Shown: positions 41,216 through 51,037 of the stretch, one piece after another
Layout of the letters: each line of letters starts with the position of its first letter
How positions within the stretch are numbered: position 1 is the stretch's first letter
Source of the DNA: Parvibaculum sp040882025
GTDB taxonomy: Bacteria > Pseudomonadota > Alphaproteobacteria > Parvibaculales > Parvibaculaceae
Direction: 5' to 3'
Assembly: GCF_040882025.1 (NCBI RefSeq)
Contig: NZ_JBBECC010000152.1
Coordinates: 18,462 to 82,461 of the forward strand
Length of the DNA stretch: 64,000 nt
Translations under genes and position numbers: made by a program
The notes under the pieces: model-generated
Database searches by the model: none
The model's input: only the letters and a program-made list of their open reading frames with translations
Told to the model about the DNA's origin: nothing

Positions 41216-41291
41216 GGGCGGTTAGCTCAGTTGGTAGAGCATCTCGTTTACACCGAGAGGGTCGGCGGTTCGAGCCCGTCACCGCCCACCA
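41216..41291 (+). tRNA. tRNA-Val (anticodon UAC)
   Basis: A 76-nt tRNA has acceptor arms GGGCGGT/ACCGCCC, D-loop AGCTCAGTTGGTAGAGC, anticodon stem TCTCG/CGAGA with loop TTTACAC, T-loop GGTTCGAGCCC, discriminator A and encoded CCA. Confidence 0.97.
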
Positions 41292-41395
41292 TGCAAGTCT
41301 GGCCTCGCAGCGCGCCATCGGGGGCGATGCGCCTTGACAGGGAGGGGGGCTTGGCTTACGAGACGCCCACCTTTCAGGCGGTTTCTTTGCCATGT

Positions 41396-41472
<77 letters not shown>

Positions 41473-41751
41473 CTATTTCCGATTCATCGAACCTCCGTGA
41501 CAGCTGTGAAGGCGCTCGGACGGGCGCAACGTTCCTTGCGCGCAGACTGGTGCAACGGCCGGAAATTCAAGGGTTTTTGCGCCGACAAATCGTCAGCCAG
41601 CCTTTTATTTCGCGTATGCGGGAGTTATACTGCGCACCGAATTGGGCAGCCCGATTATGGATGATCAGATCGTCCCGTCACGCGCCCGCGTGGCGCGAAG
41701 GCTTGCCCGGCCGAGTCCCGAAAGGTGTCGGCTCATGTTGGGAACAATTCG

Positions 41752-42117
41752 ATGGAAGACCTGCTTCTCGAGTACCTGCCCATATTGATCTTTATGGGAT
41801 TGTCGCTCGTGGTGGGTCTTGCGCTGCTTGTCGCGCCGTTTCTTGTGGCGCCCAGCAAACCGGATCCTGAAAAGCTCGCTGCATATGAATGCGGCTTCGA
41901 CGCCTTCGATGACGCAAGAATGAAGTTTGATGTGAAGTACTACTTGGTTGCCATCCTCTTCATCATCTTCGACCTTGAAGTAGCCTTTCTGTTCCCCTGG
42001 GCGGTGGCGCTGGGCGATGTCGGACTTTTCGGCTTCTGGTCGATGATCGTTTTCCTGGGCGTTCTGACGGTGGGTTTCACCTATGAGTGGAAGAAGGGTG
42101 CCCTGGAATGGGAGTGA
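41752..42117 (+). CDS. nuoA: NADH-quinone oxidoreductase subunit A
   Basis: NuoA is a small membrane subunit of respiratory complex I at the junction of the peripheral and membrane arms. The 121-residue product has three membrane helices and the typical loop PSKPDPEKLAAYECGFDAF plus KFDVKYYLVAILFIIFDLEV. ATG 41752 fits family length; the frame is open to 41725. It is the first gene of nuoA-N. The 279-bp gap before it contains a TATACT box at 41626-41631 but no good -35. Confidence 0.96.
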   Translation: MEDLLLEYLPILIFMGLSLVVGLALLVAPFLVAPSKPDPEKLAAYECGFDAFDDARMKFDVKYYLVAILFIIFDLEVAFLFPWAVALGDVGLFGFWSMIVFLGVLTVGFTYEWKKGALEWE

Positions 42118-42668
42118 TGCACACAGGCGGTGCGGTTGCATCGGCGGGCGACAGGATCGCCGGCAGCGGGCAGGATGACGCGTTCTTCAGACAGGCGTCA
42201 GATGCGCTGGCCGACAAGGGCTTTGTGCTGACCACGGTCGATGATCTGGTTAACTGGTCGCGAACCGGCTCGCTGATGTGGATGACTTTCGGTCTCGCCT
42301 GCTGCGCCGTCGAAATGATGCAAACCTCGATGCCGCGCTACGACGCGGAGCGATTCGGCGTTGCGCCTCGCGCCAGCCCGCGCCAGTCCGACGTGATGAT
42401 CGTGGCCGGAACGCTGACCAACAAAATGGCCCCGGCGCTTCGCAAGGTTTACGATCAGATGCCCGAGCCGCGCTATGTGATCTCGATGGGGTCCTGTGCA
42501 AATGGCGGCGGCTACTATCACTATTCCTACTCCGTGGTGCGCGGCTGCGACCGGATCGTGCCGGTTGATATCTACGTGCCCGGATGCCCTCCCACCGCCG
42601 AGGCGCTACTCTACGGCATCCTCGCCCTTCAAAAGAAAATTCGCCGGACGGGCACGCTCGACCGCTGA
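42117..42668 (+). CDS. nuoB: NADH-quinone oxidoreductase subunit B
   Basis: NuoB carries cluster N2, the last Fe-S centre before quinone. The cysteines appear in MTFGLACCAVEMM, SMGSCANGGGYYHYSYSV and DIYVPGCPPTAEAL. The start at 42117 overlaps the nuoA stop by one base and gives 183 residues; ATG 42108 is an alternative. The N-terminal 30 residues are poorly conserved Gly/Ala-rich sequence. Confidence 0.97.
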   Translation: MHTGGAVASAGDRIAGSGQDDAFFRQASDALADKGFVLTTVDDLVNWSRTGSLMWMTFGLACCAVEMMQTSMPRYDAERFGVAPRASPRQSDVMIVAGTLTNKMAPALRKVYDQMPEPRYVISMGSCANGGGYYHYSYSVVRGCDRIVPVDIYVPGCPPTAEALLYGILALQKKIRRTGTLDR

Positions 42669-42719
42669 ATTCACCGAGCGGCAGAGAGTATCTTCCTCGC
42701 CGGAAGCGAAAACCTGCCC

Positions 42720-43343
42720 ATGAGTTTCGAGACCGCATCGATGGACGAAAGTCTCACAGAACTGGGCGAGCACATTCTCGGCGGCGTCGAGGATTCAATG
42801 CTGGGTTTCAGCGTTACCTATGGCGAATTGACGATCCGGGCGCAGGCCCGTGCGATCGCACAGGTGCTGAAATTTCTTCGTGACGATCCGGCATGCAATT
42901 TCGCCACCCTGATCGATATCACAGCCGTAGACTATCCCCAGCGTGCGCAGCGTTTCGATGTCGTCTACCACCTTCTGTCGATGCACCAGAATCAACGTGT
43001 TCGCGTCACGATCGAAACCGACGATGAAACGCCCGTGCCCAGCGTGGTCGGCGTATATCCGGCAGCAAACTGGTATGAGCGCGAAACCTTCGACATGTAC
43101 GGCGTGCTCTTCAGCGATCACCCGGACTTGCGGCGCATTCTTACCGACTACGGATTCAACGGCTACCCGCTACGCAAGGACTTCCCGCTCACGGGGTACG
43201 TTGAGGTTCGTTACGATGACGATGAAAAAAGGGTCGTCTATGAACCCGTAAAGCTGGTGCAGGAGTTTCGTAGCTTCGATTTCGCCAGCCCGTGGGAAGG
43301 CGTCGAATATCTGTTGCCGGGCGATGAGAAGGCGGAGAACTAG
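42720..43343 (+). CDS. nuoC: NADH-quinone oxidoreductase subunit C
   Basis: This 207-residue peripheral-arm subunit corresponds to the mitochondrial 30-kDa subunit. Recognisable parts are ATLIDITAVDYPQR, FDVVYHLLSM and the signature WYERETFDMYGVLFSDHPDL followed by RRILTDYGFNGYPLRKDFP. It is separate from nuoD, as in most alphaproteobacteria, rather than fused as in E. coli. Confidence 0.97.
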   Translation: MSFETASMDESLTELGEHILGGVEDSMLGFSVTYGELTIRAQARAIAQVLKFLRDDPACNFATLIDITAVDYPQRAQRFDVVYHLLSMHQNQRVRVTIETDDETPVPSVVGVYPAANWYERETFDMYGVLFSDHPDLRRILTDYGFNGYPLRKDFPLTGYVEVRYDDDEKRVVYEPVKLVQEFRSFDFASPWEGVEYLLPGDEKAEN

Positions 43344-43346
43344 GTC

Positions 43347-44525
43347 ATGGCCGAACAGGAGCTCCGTAACTATCATCTGAATTTCGGACCGCAGCATCCG
43401 GCCGCGCACGGCGTGCTGCGCCTTGTGCTGGAACTCGACGGTGAAGTCGTAGAGCGGGTCGATCCGCATATCGGGCTTCTGCATCGCGGCACAGAAAAAC
43501 TGATTGAATACAAGACCTACCTTCAGGCAACCCCGTATTTCGACCGCCTCGACTATGTCGCGCCGATGAACCAGGAGCACGCCTTCGTGCTGGCCGCTGA
43601 AAAGCTGCTAGGCCTCGAAGTACCGCGCCGCGCGCAATTTATTCGTGTTCTCTATTCGGAAATCGGCCGCATCCTCGCGCACCTGCTCAATGTGACAACG
43701 CAGGCGTTGGACGTCGGCGCGCTGACGCCGCCGCTCTGGGGCTTCGAAGAGCGCGAAAAGCTGATGATCTTCTATGAGCGCGCGTCCGGTGCCCGTATGC
43801 ATGCCAACTACTTTCGCGTCGGCGGTGTGCATCGCGATCTGCCGCCGAAGCTGCTTGAGGACATCTACAATTTTTGCGATCCCTGCGCTCGGGTTCTCGA
43901 CGACCTCGAAAGCCTGCTCACCGGCAACCGCATCTTCAAGCAGCGTAACGTCGACATAGGCGTCGTGACGCAGGAAGAGGCGCTCGAATGGGGCTTCTCG
44001 GGCGTCATGGTGCGTGGTTCCGGCATGGCCTGGGACCTGCGCCGTTCGCAGCCTTACGAAATCTATTCCGAGCTCGACTTCGATATCCCGGTCGGCAAGA
44101 ACGGCGACTGCTTCGATCGCTATCTGATCCGCATGGATGAAATGCGCCAGTCGCTGCGCATCATGAAACAATGCATCGAGATGATGCCCGGCGGTCCGGT
44201 ACACGCACATGACGGCAAGGTCGTGCCACCGTCGCGCGCCGAGATGAAGCGCTCCATGGAAGCACTCATCCATCATTTCAAGCTCTATACCGAGGGCTAC
44301 CGCGTGCCCGAGGGCGAGGTCTATGCGGCCGTCGAGGCGCCGAAGGGCGAATTCGGGGTCTATCTCGTCTCCGACGGCGGCAACAAGCCCTACAAGTGCA
44401 AGATTCGCGCGCCGGGTTATGCCCATCTGCAGGCAATGGATCATCTGTGCAAGGGCCATATGCTGGCGGACGTCGCCGCTATTCTCGGCTCGATCGATAT
44501 CGTGTTCGGAGAGGTGGATCGGTGA
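43347..44525 (+). CDS. nuoD: NADH-quinone oxidoreductase subunit D
   Basis: This 392-residue 49-kDa-type subunit helps form the quinone-binding pocket and is related to NiFe hydrogenase large subunits. Motifs are NFGPQHPAAHGVLRLVLELD, HIGLLHRGTEKLIE, LDYVAPMNQEHAF and CKIRAPGYAHLQAMDHL. It follows nuoC by 3 nt and its TGA overlaps the nuoE GTG. Confidence 0.98.
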   Translation: MAEQELRNYHLNFGPQHPAAHGVLRLVLELDGEVVERVDPHIGLLHRGTEKLIEYKTYLQATPYFDRLDYVAPMNQEHAFVLAAEKLLGLEVPRRAQFIRVLYSEIGRILAHLLNVTTQALDVGALTPPLWGFEEREKLMIFYERASGARMHANYFRVGGVHRDLPPKLLEDIYNFCDPCARVLDDLESLLTGNRIFKQRNVDIGVVTQEEALEWGFSGVMVRGSGMAWDLRRSQPYEIYSELDFDIPVGKNGDCFDRYLIRMDEMRQSLRIMKQCIEMMPGGPVHAHDGKVVPPSRAEMKRSMEALIHHFKLYTEGYRVPEGEVYAAVEAPKGEFGVYLVSDGGNKPYKCKIRAPGYAHLQAMDHLCKGHMLADVAAILGSIDIVFGEVDR

Positions 44526-45127
44526 GCGTTCGCAGACTAGACCCCAACCAGCCGGCGAGTTTCGCTTTCACGCCGGAAAATATTGAATGGGCCAAAGGAC
44601 AGATCGCGAAATATCCCGAAGGTAAGCAGGCCTCGGCGATCATTCCGCTGTTCTGGCGCGCGCAAGAACAGCATGGCGGCTGGCTGCCCGAGCCGGCGAT
44701 CCGCTACGTTGCCGACATGCTCGGCATAGATTACATCCGCGCACTGGAAGTCGCGACCTTTTACACGATGTTCAATCTCTCGCCGGTCGGCGAGTACTAT
44801 GTGCAGCTCTGTGGCACGACGCCCTGCTGGCTGCGCGGCGCCGACGAACTGAAGGATGTCTGCCGCAAGCATATCGGTCCCGAGGGCGCGGTCAGCGCCG
44901 ACGGCAAACTCTCCTGGCTCGAAGTCGAATGTCTCGGCGCTTGCGTCAATGCGCCGATGGTTCAGATCAATGCCGACTTCTATGAAGATCTCGATGCAGC
45001 GGCGTTGGAGCGCATCCTGGCCGATTTGCGCGCAGGCAAGGACGTGAAGCCCGGCCCGCAGAGTGTTCGGCATTCGTCCGAACCCTTGGGCGGATTGACG
45101 AGCCTGACATCGGGTGGGGGTGAGTGA
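44522..45127 (+). CDS. nuoE: NADH-quinone oxidoreductase subunit E
   Basis: This 201-residue 24-kDa-type subunit holds one 2Fe-2S cluster. The ligands are in VQLCGTTPCWLRG and VECLGACVNAPMVQI. GTG at 44522 overlaps the nuoD stop (GTGA) and gives the expected N-terminus VSVRRLDPNQPASF. A Gly/Ser-rich C-terminal tail of about 25 residues follows the conserved domain. Confidence 0.96.
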   Translation: MSVRRLDPNQPASFAFTPENIEWAKGQIAKYPEGKQASAIIPLFWRAQEQHGGWLPEPAIRYVADMLGIDYIRALEVATFYTMFNLSPVGEYYVQLCGTTPCWLRGADELKDVCRKHIGPEGAVSADGKLSWLEVECLGACVNAPMVQINADFYEDLDAAALERILADLRAGKDVKPGPQSVRHSSEPLGGLTSLTSGGGE

Positions 45128-46416
45128 TGCTCGACGACAAGGACCGCATTTTCACCAATCTCTACGGCCATCACGACTGGCGGCTCGCCGGCGCCCGGGC
45201 GCGCGGCGACTGGGACGGCACGGCGGAAATCATCGCGAAGGGACGCGACTGGATTCTCGACGAGATGAAGAAATCGGGCCTGCGCGGCCGTGGCGGTGCT
45301 GGCTTCCCGACTGGTCTTAAATGGTCCTTCATGCCGAAGGAGTCCGACGGCCGCCCGCATTACCTTGTCGTCAACGCCGATGAATCCGAACCCGGCACCT
45401 GCAAGGACCGCGACATCCTGCGTCACGATCCGCAAAAGCTGATCGAGGGCTGCCTCATCGCCAGCTTCGCGATGGGCGCGCATGCTTGTTACATCTATGT
45501 GCGCGGCGAATTCATTCGCGAGCGCGAGCAGCTTCAGGCCGCGATCGACGAAGCCTATGAAGCGGGTCTCGTCGGCAGGAATGCCGCGGGCTCCGGCTGG
45601 GATTTCGACATCTATGTTCATCACGGCGCTGGCGCCTATATCTGCGGCGAGGAAACCGCGCTGCTCGAAAGCCTCGAAGGCAAGAAGGGCATGCCGCGCC
45701 TGAAGCCGCCGTTCCCGGCCAATGTCGGTCTCTATGGCGCGCCGACCACGGTCAACAACGTCGAGTCGATTGCCGTCGCACCGACCATCCTGCGCCGTGG
45801 CGCCACATGGTTCGCGAGCCTCGGCCGTCCCAATAACACTGGCACAAAACTCTTCTGCATCTCGGGTCACGTAAACAACCCCTGCAATGTCGAAGAGGAA
45901 ATGGGCATCCCGCTTAAGGAACTGCTCGAGAAGCATGCGGGCGGCGTGCGCGGCGGCTGGGACAATCTGCTGGCGGTCATTCCCGGCGGTTCGTCGGTAC
46001 CGCTCATCCCGAAGTCGGTCTGCGACGACATTCTGATGGATTTCGACTCGCTGAAGGCGGTGCAGACGGGTCTCGGGACGGCGGCCGTCATCGTCATGGA
46101 CAAGTCGACCGACGTCATCAAGGCGATCGCGCGCCTTTCGGCCTTCTACAAGCATGAGAGCTGCGGCCAGTGTACGCCCTGCCGCGAAGGCACCGGCTGG
46201 ATGTGGCGGGTGATGGAGAGGCTGGTTTCGGGTGAAGCCGAGGTTGAGGAGATCGATATGCTGCTCGACGTTTCGAAGCGGGTCGAAGGCCACACCATTT
46301 GCGCGCTCGGCGACGCGGCGGCCTGGCCGGTCCAGGGCCTGATCCGTCATTTCCGGGGCACCATCGAAGAGCGCATCGCGGCAAGACGCGGCGTTGCGCA
46401 GGCGGCGGCGGAGTAA
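45127..46416 (+). CDS. nuoF: NADH-quinone oxidoreductase subunit F
   Basis: NuoF binds NADH and FMN and carries a 4Fe-4S cluster, so it is the electron entry point of complex I. The 429-residue protein shows GLRGRGGAGFPTGLKW, the NADH/FMN segment NADESEPGTCKDR, GAGAYICGEETALLESLEG and the cluster motif ESCGQCTPCREGTGW. ATG 45127 overlaps the nuoE stop by one base. Confidence 0.98.
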   Translation: MLDDKDRIFTNLYGHHDWRLAGARARGDWDGTAEIIAKGRDWILDEMKKSGLRGRGGAGFPTGLKWSFMPKESDGRPHYLVVNADESEPGTCKDRDILRHDPQKLIEGCLIASFAMGAHACYIYVRGEFIREREQLQAAIDEAYEAGLVGRNAAGSGWDFDIYVHHGAGAYICGEETALLESLEGKKGMPRLKPPFPANVGLYGAPTTVNNVESIAVAPTILRRGATWFASLGRPNNTGTKLFCISGHVNNPCNVEEEMGIPLKELLEKHAGGVRGGWDNLLAVIPGGSSVPLIPKSVCDDILMDFDSLKAVQTGLGTAAVIVMDKSTDVIKAIARLSAFYKHESCGQCTPCREGTGWMWRVMERLVSGEAEVEEIDMLLDVSKRVEGHTICALGDAAAWPVQGLIRHFRGTIEERIAARRGVAQAAAE

Positions 46417-46420
46417 GGGC

Positions 46421-48463
46421 ATGCCAAAACTTATCGTCGACGATATCGAGGTCGAGGTCGAAAACGGCGCCACGCTGTTGCAAGCCTGCGAGGAAGCGGG
46501 CGCGGAAATTCCACGCTTCTGCTACCACGAGCGCCTGTCGATTGCCGGCAATTGCCGGATGTGCCTGGTCGAAGTTGAAAAATCGCCGAAGCCCGTGGCC
46601 TCCTGCGCCATGCCGGCCGGCGAGGGCATGGTCGTCCACACCAGAACCGAACAAGTGAAGCGCGCCCGCGAAGGTGTGATGGAATTTCTGCTGATCAACC
46701 ACCCGCTCGATTGCCCGATCTGCGATCAGGGCGGTGAATGCGACCTGCAGGATCAGGCGATGGCTTACGGCGTCGACGGCTCGCGTTTCGTCGAAAACAA
46801 GCGCGCCGTCGAAGACAAGTATATGGGTCCGTTGGTCAAGACGATCATGAACCGCTGCATCCATTGCACGCGTTGCATCCGGTTTTCGACCGAAGTGGCC
46901 GGCGTGCCGGAGCTTGGTGCGATCGGCCGCGGCGAGGACATGGAAATCACGACCTACCTCGAACACGCACTCACCTCGGAACTGTCGGCAAACGTCGTCG
47001 ATCTCTGTCCGGTTGGCGCGCTGACCTTCCATCCTTTCGCCTATACGGCGCGTCCATGGGAATTGCGCAAAACGGAATCCGTCGATGTGATGGACGCTGT
47101 TGGATCGAACATCCGCGTCGACGCGCGGGGCCCCGAAGTGATGCGCATTCTGCCCCGCCTCAATGAAGAGGTGAACGAGGAGTGGATTTCCGACAAGACC
47201 CGTTTCGTTTGGGACGGCCTCAAGTCTCAACGCCTCGATACACCCTATATACGCGAGAACGGCCGGCTGCACGCCGCAAGCTGGGACGAGACTTTCGCCG
47301 CTATTGCCACGCGTCTCGAAGGTGTGAAGGGCGAGCGCATTGCCGCCATCGCCGGCGATCTCGCCTGTGCTGAATCCATGAAGGCGCTGAAAGACCTTTA
47401 TGTGGGGCTCGGGTCGCCGAACATCGATTGCCGGCAGGACGGCGCGAAGCTCGACGCATCGTCGCGCGCTTCCTACATTTTCAACACCACCATTGCTGGC
47501 ATCGAAGAGGCGGACGTAATCTTGCTGATCGGAACCGATCCGCGCAAGGAGGCGCCGGTTCTCAATGCGCGTATTCTGAAACGCGCCCGTGCCGGCGGCC
47601 TGAAAGTGGGTGTCGTTGGGCCGCGCGTCGATCTCACTTATGACTACGATTATCTCGGGGCCGGTCCGCAGTCGCTGAAGGACCTCGGTGCCTTTGCTGG
47701 CACGTTGAAAAACGCATCCAACCCGATGATCGTGATCGGCCAGGGCGCTCTGGCTCGCAAGGATGGTGCGGCTGTGCTCGCTTCGGCTACAGCGCTGGCG
47801 AAGTCGGCCAACATTGTCCGCGATGGCTGGAACGGCTTCAACGTTCTCCACACGGCGGCGGCACGCGTCGCCGGACTCGATCTCGGGCTTGTGCCGGGTG
47901 CGGGCGGTCGCGACGTTGAGGGTATTCTCGACGGCGCGTCCCGGGGCGACATCGAGTTTGTACATCTCCTCGCCGCCGACGAAATCGACATGTCGCGTCT
48001 CGGTTCCGCCTTTGTCGTCTATCAGGGTACACATGGCGATGCCGGTGCACATCGGGCCGACGTGATCCTGCCGGGCGCGACTTACACCGAGAAGAATGCG
48101 ACCTGGGTCAACACCGAGGGGCGCATGCAACTTGGCAGGCGGTCGGTTTTTCCGCCCGGCGCCGCGCGAGAGGACTGGACGATCCTGCGTGCCCTTTCCG
48201 CCGTTCTCGGCCGCGCGCTGCCTTATGACGATCTCACCGCGCTGCGTGAGGCGATGACGGCAGACGCACCGCACTTTGCCGAGATCGACGCGGTCGTATC
48301 GGCCGGCTCGCTGCCCGATCTTCCCTCTGGCGAACTCGATGCGTCACCGTTCGAAACGCCGGTAAAGGATTTTTACCTGACAAACCCGATCGCGCGCGCA
48401 AGCGCCGTCATGGCGCGTTGTTCGGCAGAACGGCCGGGCGCTCGCGTCCAGGCGGCGGAGTGA
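46421..48463 (+). CDS. nuoG: NADH-quinone oxidoreductase subunit G
   Basis: This 680-residue 75-kDa-type subunit carries several Fe-S clusters. The N-terminal 2Fe-2S ferredoxin-like region has PRFCYHERLSIAGNCRMCLV, then DCPICDQGGECDLQDQAM and RCIHCTRCIRFSTEVAG for the 4Fe-4S clusters, followed by a molybdopterin-oxidoreductase-like domain that no longer binds molybdenum in this family. ATG 46421 is 4 nt after the nuoF stop, with AAGGG upstream. Confidence 0.97.
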   Translation: MPKLIVDDIEVEVENGATLLQACEEAGAEIPRFCYHERLSIAGNCRMCLVEVEKSPKPVASCAMPAGEGMVVHTRTEQVKRAREGVMEFLLINHPLDCPICDQGGECDLQDQAMAYGVDGSRFVENKRAVEDKYMGPLVKTIMNRCIHCTRCIRFSTEVAGVPELGAIGRGEDMEITTYLEHALTSELSANVVDLCPVGALTFHPFAYTARPWELRKTESVDVMDAVGSNIRVDARGPEVMRILPRLNEEVNEEWISDKTRFVWDGLKSQRLDTPYIRENGRLHAASWDETFAAIATRLEGVKGERIAAIAGDLACAESMKALKDLYVGLGSPNIDCRQDGAKLDASSRASYIFNTTIAGIEEADVILLIGTDPRKEAPVLNARILKRARAGGLKVGVVGPRVDLTYDYDYLGAGPQSLKDLGAFAGTLKNASNPMIVIGQGALARKDGAAVLASATALAKSANIVRDGWNGFNVLHTAAARVAGLDLGLVPGAGGRDVEGILDGASRGDIEFVHLLAADEIDMSRLGSAFVVYQGTHGDAGAHRADVILPGATYTEKNATWVNTEGRMQLGRRSVFPPGAAREDWTILRALSAVLGRALPYDDLTALREAMTADAPHFAEIDAVVSAGSLPDLPSGELDASPFETPVKDFYLTNPIARASAVMARCSAERPGARVQAAE

Positions 48464-48470
48464 GGACGGC

Positions 48471-49481
48471 ATGACCGAATTTCTGATTTACGGCATCCCC
48501 CTCGCCATCATCGTCGCACAATCGCTGGCGTTGATCGTGGCGATCCTGCTGGTCACGGCTTATGTGCTGCTCGCCGATCGCAAGATCTGGGCGGCGGTAC
48601 AGCTTCGCCGCGGACCCAACGTGGTCGGTGCCTTCGGCTTGTTGCAATCTTTCGCCGACCTGCTGAAATTCGTTTTCAAGGAAATCGTAATCCCGGCCGG
48701 CGCCAACAAGGGTGTCTTTCTGCTGGCGCCATTGGTGACGGTCACCCTGGCATTGTCGGCATGGGTCGTCATTCCGTTCGACGCCGGCATCGTCATCTCC
48801 AACATCAATGTCGGCGTCCTCTACATCTTCGCGATTTCCTCGCTCGGCGTGTATGGCGTCATCATGGCCGGCTGGGCGTCGAATTCGAAATACCCGTTCC
48901 TGTCGGCCCTGCGCGCGGCGGCGCAAATGGTCTCCTACGAGGTTTCCATCGGCTTTGTCATCGTCACCGTTTTGTTGACTGCCGGTTCGTTGAACCTCAC
49001 CGCCATCGTCGAAGCGCAGCGGACCGTCTGGTATTTCATCCCGCATCTGCCGATGTTCGCGATCTTCTTCATCTCGGCGCTGGCCGAGACCAACCGCCCG
49101 CCCTTCGATCTGGTGGAAGCGGAATCCGAACTCGTCGCCGGCTTCATGGTCGAGTACTCCTCGACGGCCTATATGATGTTCATGCTCGGCGAATATGTGT
49201 CGATCCTGCTGATGTGCGCCATGACAACGATCCTGTTCCTCGGCGGCTGGCTCCCGCCCTTCGACATAGCGCCGTTCAACTGGGTGCCCGGCATCGTCTG
49301 GTTTCTGCTGAAGGTCTTCTTTGTCTTCTTCATGTTCGCAATGGTGAAGGCCTTCGTGCCGCGCTACCGCTACGATCAGTTGATGCGTCTCGGCTGGAAG
49401 GTTTTTCTGCCGTTCTCGCTCTTCTGGGTTGTGCTGACCGCAGGTGTACTGGTCGGCTTCGACATCGTGCCGCAGCATTGA
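48471..49481 (+). CDS. nuoH: NADH-quinone oxidoreductase subunit H
   Basis: NuoH is a membrane subunit contacting the quinone chamber. The 336-residue protein has about eight helices and family signatures LADRKIWAAVQLRRGPNVVG, SNSKYPFLSALRAAAQMVSY and AETNRPPFDLVEAESELVAG, and ends with PRYRYDQLMRLGWKVFLPF. It follows nuoG by 7 nt. Confidence 0.97.
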   Translation: MTEFLIYGIPLAIIVAQSLALIVAILLVTAYVLLADRKIWAAVQLRRGPNVVGAFGLLQSFADLLKFVFKEIVIPAGANKGVFLLAPLVTVTLALSAWVVIPFDAGIVISNINVGVLYIFAISSLGVYGVIMAGWASNSKYPFLSALRAAAQMVSYEVSIGFVIVTVLLTAGSLNLTAIVEAQRTVWYFIPHLPMFAIFFISALAETNRPPFDLVEAESELVAGFMVEYSSTAYMMFMLGEYVSILLMCAMTTILFLGGWLPPFDIAPFNWVPGIVWFLLKVFFVFFMFAMVKAFVPRYRYDQLMRLGWKVFLPFSLFWVVLTAGVLVGFDIVPQH

Positions 49482-49518
49482 GGTGGTCACGATGACACAT
49501 ACGGGAAAGGACTGAGAA

Positions 49519-50010
49519 ATGGCCTGGCTGGATCAAACGGCGCGGTCGCTCTTTCTCGCGGAGTTCGTGTCGAGCTTCGTGCTCGCGATGCGCTATTTCT
49601 TCAAACCCAAAGTGACGCTCAACTACCCGTTTGAAAAAGGTCCTTTGAGCCCGCGCTTCCGCGGCGAGCATGCGCTGCGTCGTTATCCCAACGGCGAAGA
49701 GCGTTGCATTGCCTGCAAACTGTGCGAGGCGATCTGCCCGGCGCTCGCCATTACCATCGAAGCCGGCCCGCGCCGCAACGACGGTACGCGCCGCACCACG
49801 CGTTACGACATCGACATGACGAAGTGTATCTATTGCGGTCTCTGCCAGGAGGCGTGTCCCGTCGATGCGATTGTCGAAGGGCCGAATTTCGAATTCGCGA
49901 CTGAAACCCGCGAAGAGCTGATGTACGACAAGGACCGGTTGCTGGCCAATGGCGACCGTTGGGAACGCGAGATCGCGACGAGCATTGCGCTCGACGCGCC
50001 TTACCGCTGA
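49519..50010 (+). CDS. nuoI: NADH-quinone oxidoreductase subunit I
   Basis: This 163-residue subunit holds two 4Fe-4S clusters (N6a and N6b). Both motifs are complete: CIACKLCEAICPALAI and CIYCGLCQEACPVDAI. The N-terminal ALRRYPNGEERC and upstream VTLNYPFEKGPLSPRFRGEH are typical of the alphaproteobacterial/mitochondrial TYKY type. Confidence 0.98.
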   Translation: MAWLDQTARSLFLAEFVSSFVLAMRYFFKPKVTLNYPFEKGPLSPRFRGEHALRRYPNGEERCIACKLCEAICPALAITIEAGPRRNDGTRRTTRYDIDMTKCIYCGLCQEACPVDAIVEGPNFEFATETREELMYDKDRLLANGDRWEREIATSIALDAPYR

Positions 50011-50041
50011 ACGAAGATCGTCGAGGGGACGAGGGGTCCAT

Positions 50042-50656
50042 ATGATTGCCACCGCCATCGCGTTTTATCTTTTCGCTGCGATAACCATCGCCGCGGGCTT
50101 CATGGTGATCGCGGCGCGCAATCCCGTTCATTCGGTACTGTTCCTGATCCTGGCTTTCTTCAATTCCGCCGCACTGTTCGTGTTGCTCGGCGCGGAGTTT
50201 CTCGCCTTGATCCTCGTCATCGTCTATGTCGGCGCCGTTGCGGTGCTCTTCCTGTTTGTCGTGATGATGCTCGACATCGATTTCCGGGTTCTGCGCGAGG
50301 GCTATCTGCAATATCTGCCCATCGGCGCACTTGTCGGCCTGATCCTTCTGGTCGAATTGCTGCTGGTTCTCGGCGCGTGGATAATTTCGCCTGAGGCGGC
50401 GGGGATGGCGGCGGCGCCGGCGCCGGCGATTGCCGACGTGCACAACACGCGGGCCCTCGGTCAACTCATCTACACGCAATATGCCTATCTGTTCCAGGCG
50501 GCGGGTCTGATCCTGCTGGTCGCGATGATTGGTGCCATCGTGCTGACGTTGCGCCACAAACCGAATGTGAAACGCCAGGTCATAGCGAACCAGGTCGGGC
50601 GGACGCGCGAACAGGCCGTCGAATTGAAGAATGTCGAGCCCGGTCAGGGTCTCTGA
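50042..50656 (+). CDS. nuoJ: NADH-quinone oxidoreductase subunit J
   Basis: This 204-residue membrane subunit has five helices. Diagnostic parts are MVIAARNPVHSVLFLILAFF and GAEFLALILVIVYVGAVAVL, which contains the pi-bulge helix region. ATG 50042 matches family length; the frame is open back to 49949 within nuoI. Confidence 0.95.
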   Translation: MIATAIAFYLFAAITIAAGFMVIAARNPVHSVLFLILAFFNSAALFVLLGAEFLALILVIVYVGAVAVLFLFVVMMLDIDFRVLREGYLQYLPIGALVGLILLVELLLVLGAWIISPEAAGMAAAPAPAIADVHNTRALGQLIYTQYAYLFQAAGLILLVAMIGAIVLTLRHKPNVKRQVIANQVGRTREQAVELKNVEPGQGL

Positions 50657-50722
50657 GGGACGCAACGAAAGAAGAGGGGACTGACCCCCTGTGCACATTG
50701 CGCAAGGGGCAGGAGATAGAGA

Positions 50723-51031
50723 ATGGCAATCGGCCTCGAACACTATCTGACCGTGGCGGCGATCCTGTTCACGCTCGGTATCTTCGGTATTTTCCTCAAC
50801 AGGAAGAATGTCATCGTCATTCTGATGTCGATCGAGCTGATGTTGCTTGCTGTCAATATCAATCTGGTCGCCTTCTCCGCCCATCTGGGTGATCTCGTGG
50901 GACAGGTTTTCGCGCTCTTCGTTCTGACGGTCGCCGCGGCCGAAGCCGCCATCGGTCTCGCCATTCTGGTCGTCTACTTCCGCAACCGCGGTTCGATCGC
51001 GGTTGAGGACATCAACGTGATGAAGGGGTAA
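50723..51031 (+). CDS. nuoK: NADH-quinone oxidoreductase subunit K
   Basis: This 102-residue membrane subunit, homologous to MrpC antiporter subunits, has three helices. The conserved glutamates lie in ILMSIELMLLAVNINLVAF and VAAAEAAIGLAILVVYF. It is preceded by 66 nt after nuoJ, with AGGAGA as the ribosome site. Confidence 0.97.
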   Translation: MAIGLEHYLTVAAILFTLGIFGIFLNRKNVIVILMSIELMLLAVNINLVAFSAHLGDLVGQVFALFVLTVAAAEAAIGLAILVVYFRNRGSIAVEDINVMKG

Positions 51032-51037
51032 GGACGA

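Noticed and set aside
41626..41631. TATACT as the nuo operon promoter
   Set aside because: The -10 is good but the position of the -35 reads TTTTAT, too poor to list as a feature.
46118..48274. A 718-codon minus-strand frame
   Set aside because: It is a shadow of nuoF-nuoG with no recognisable domain.
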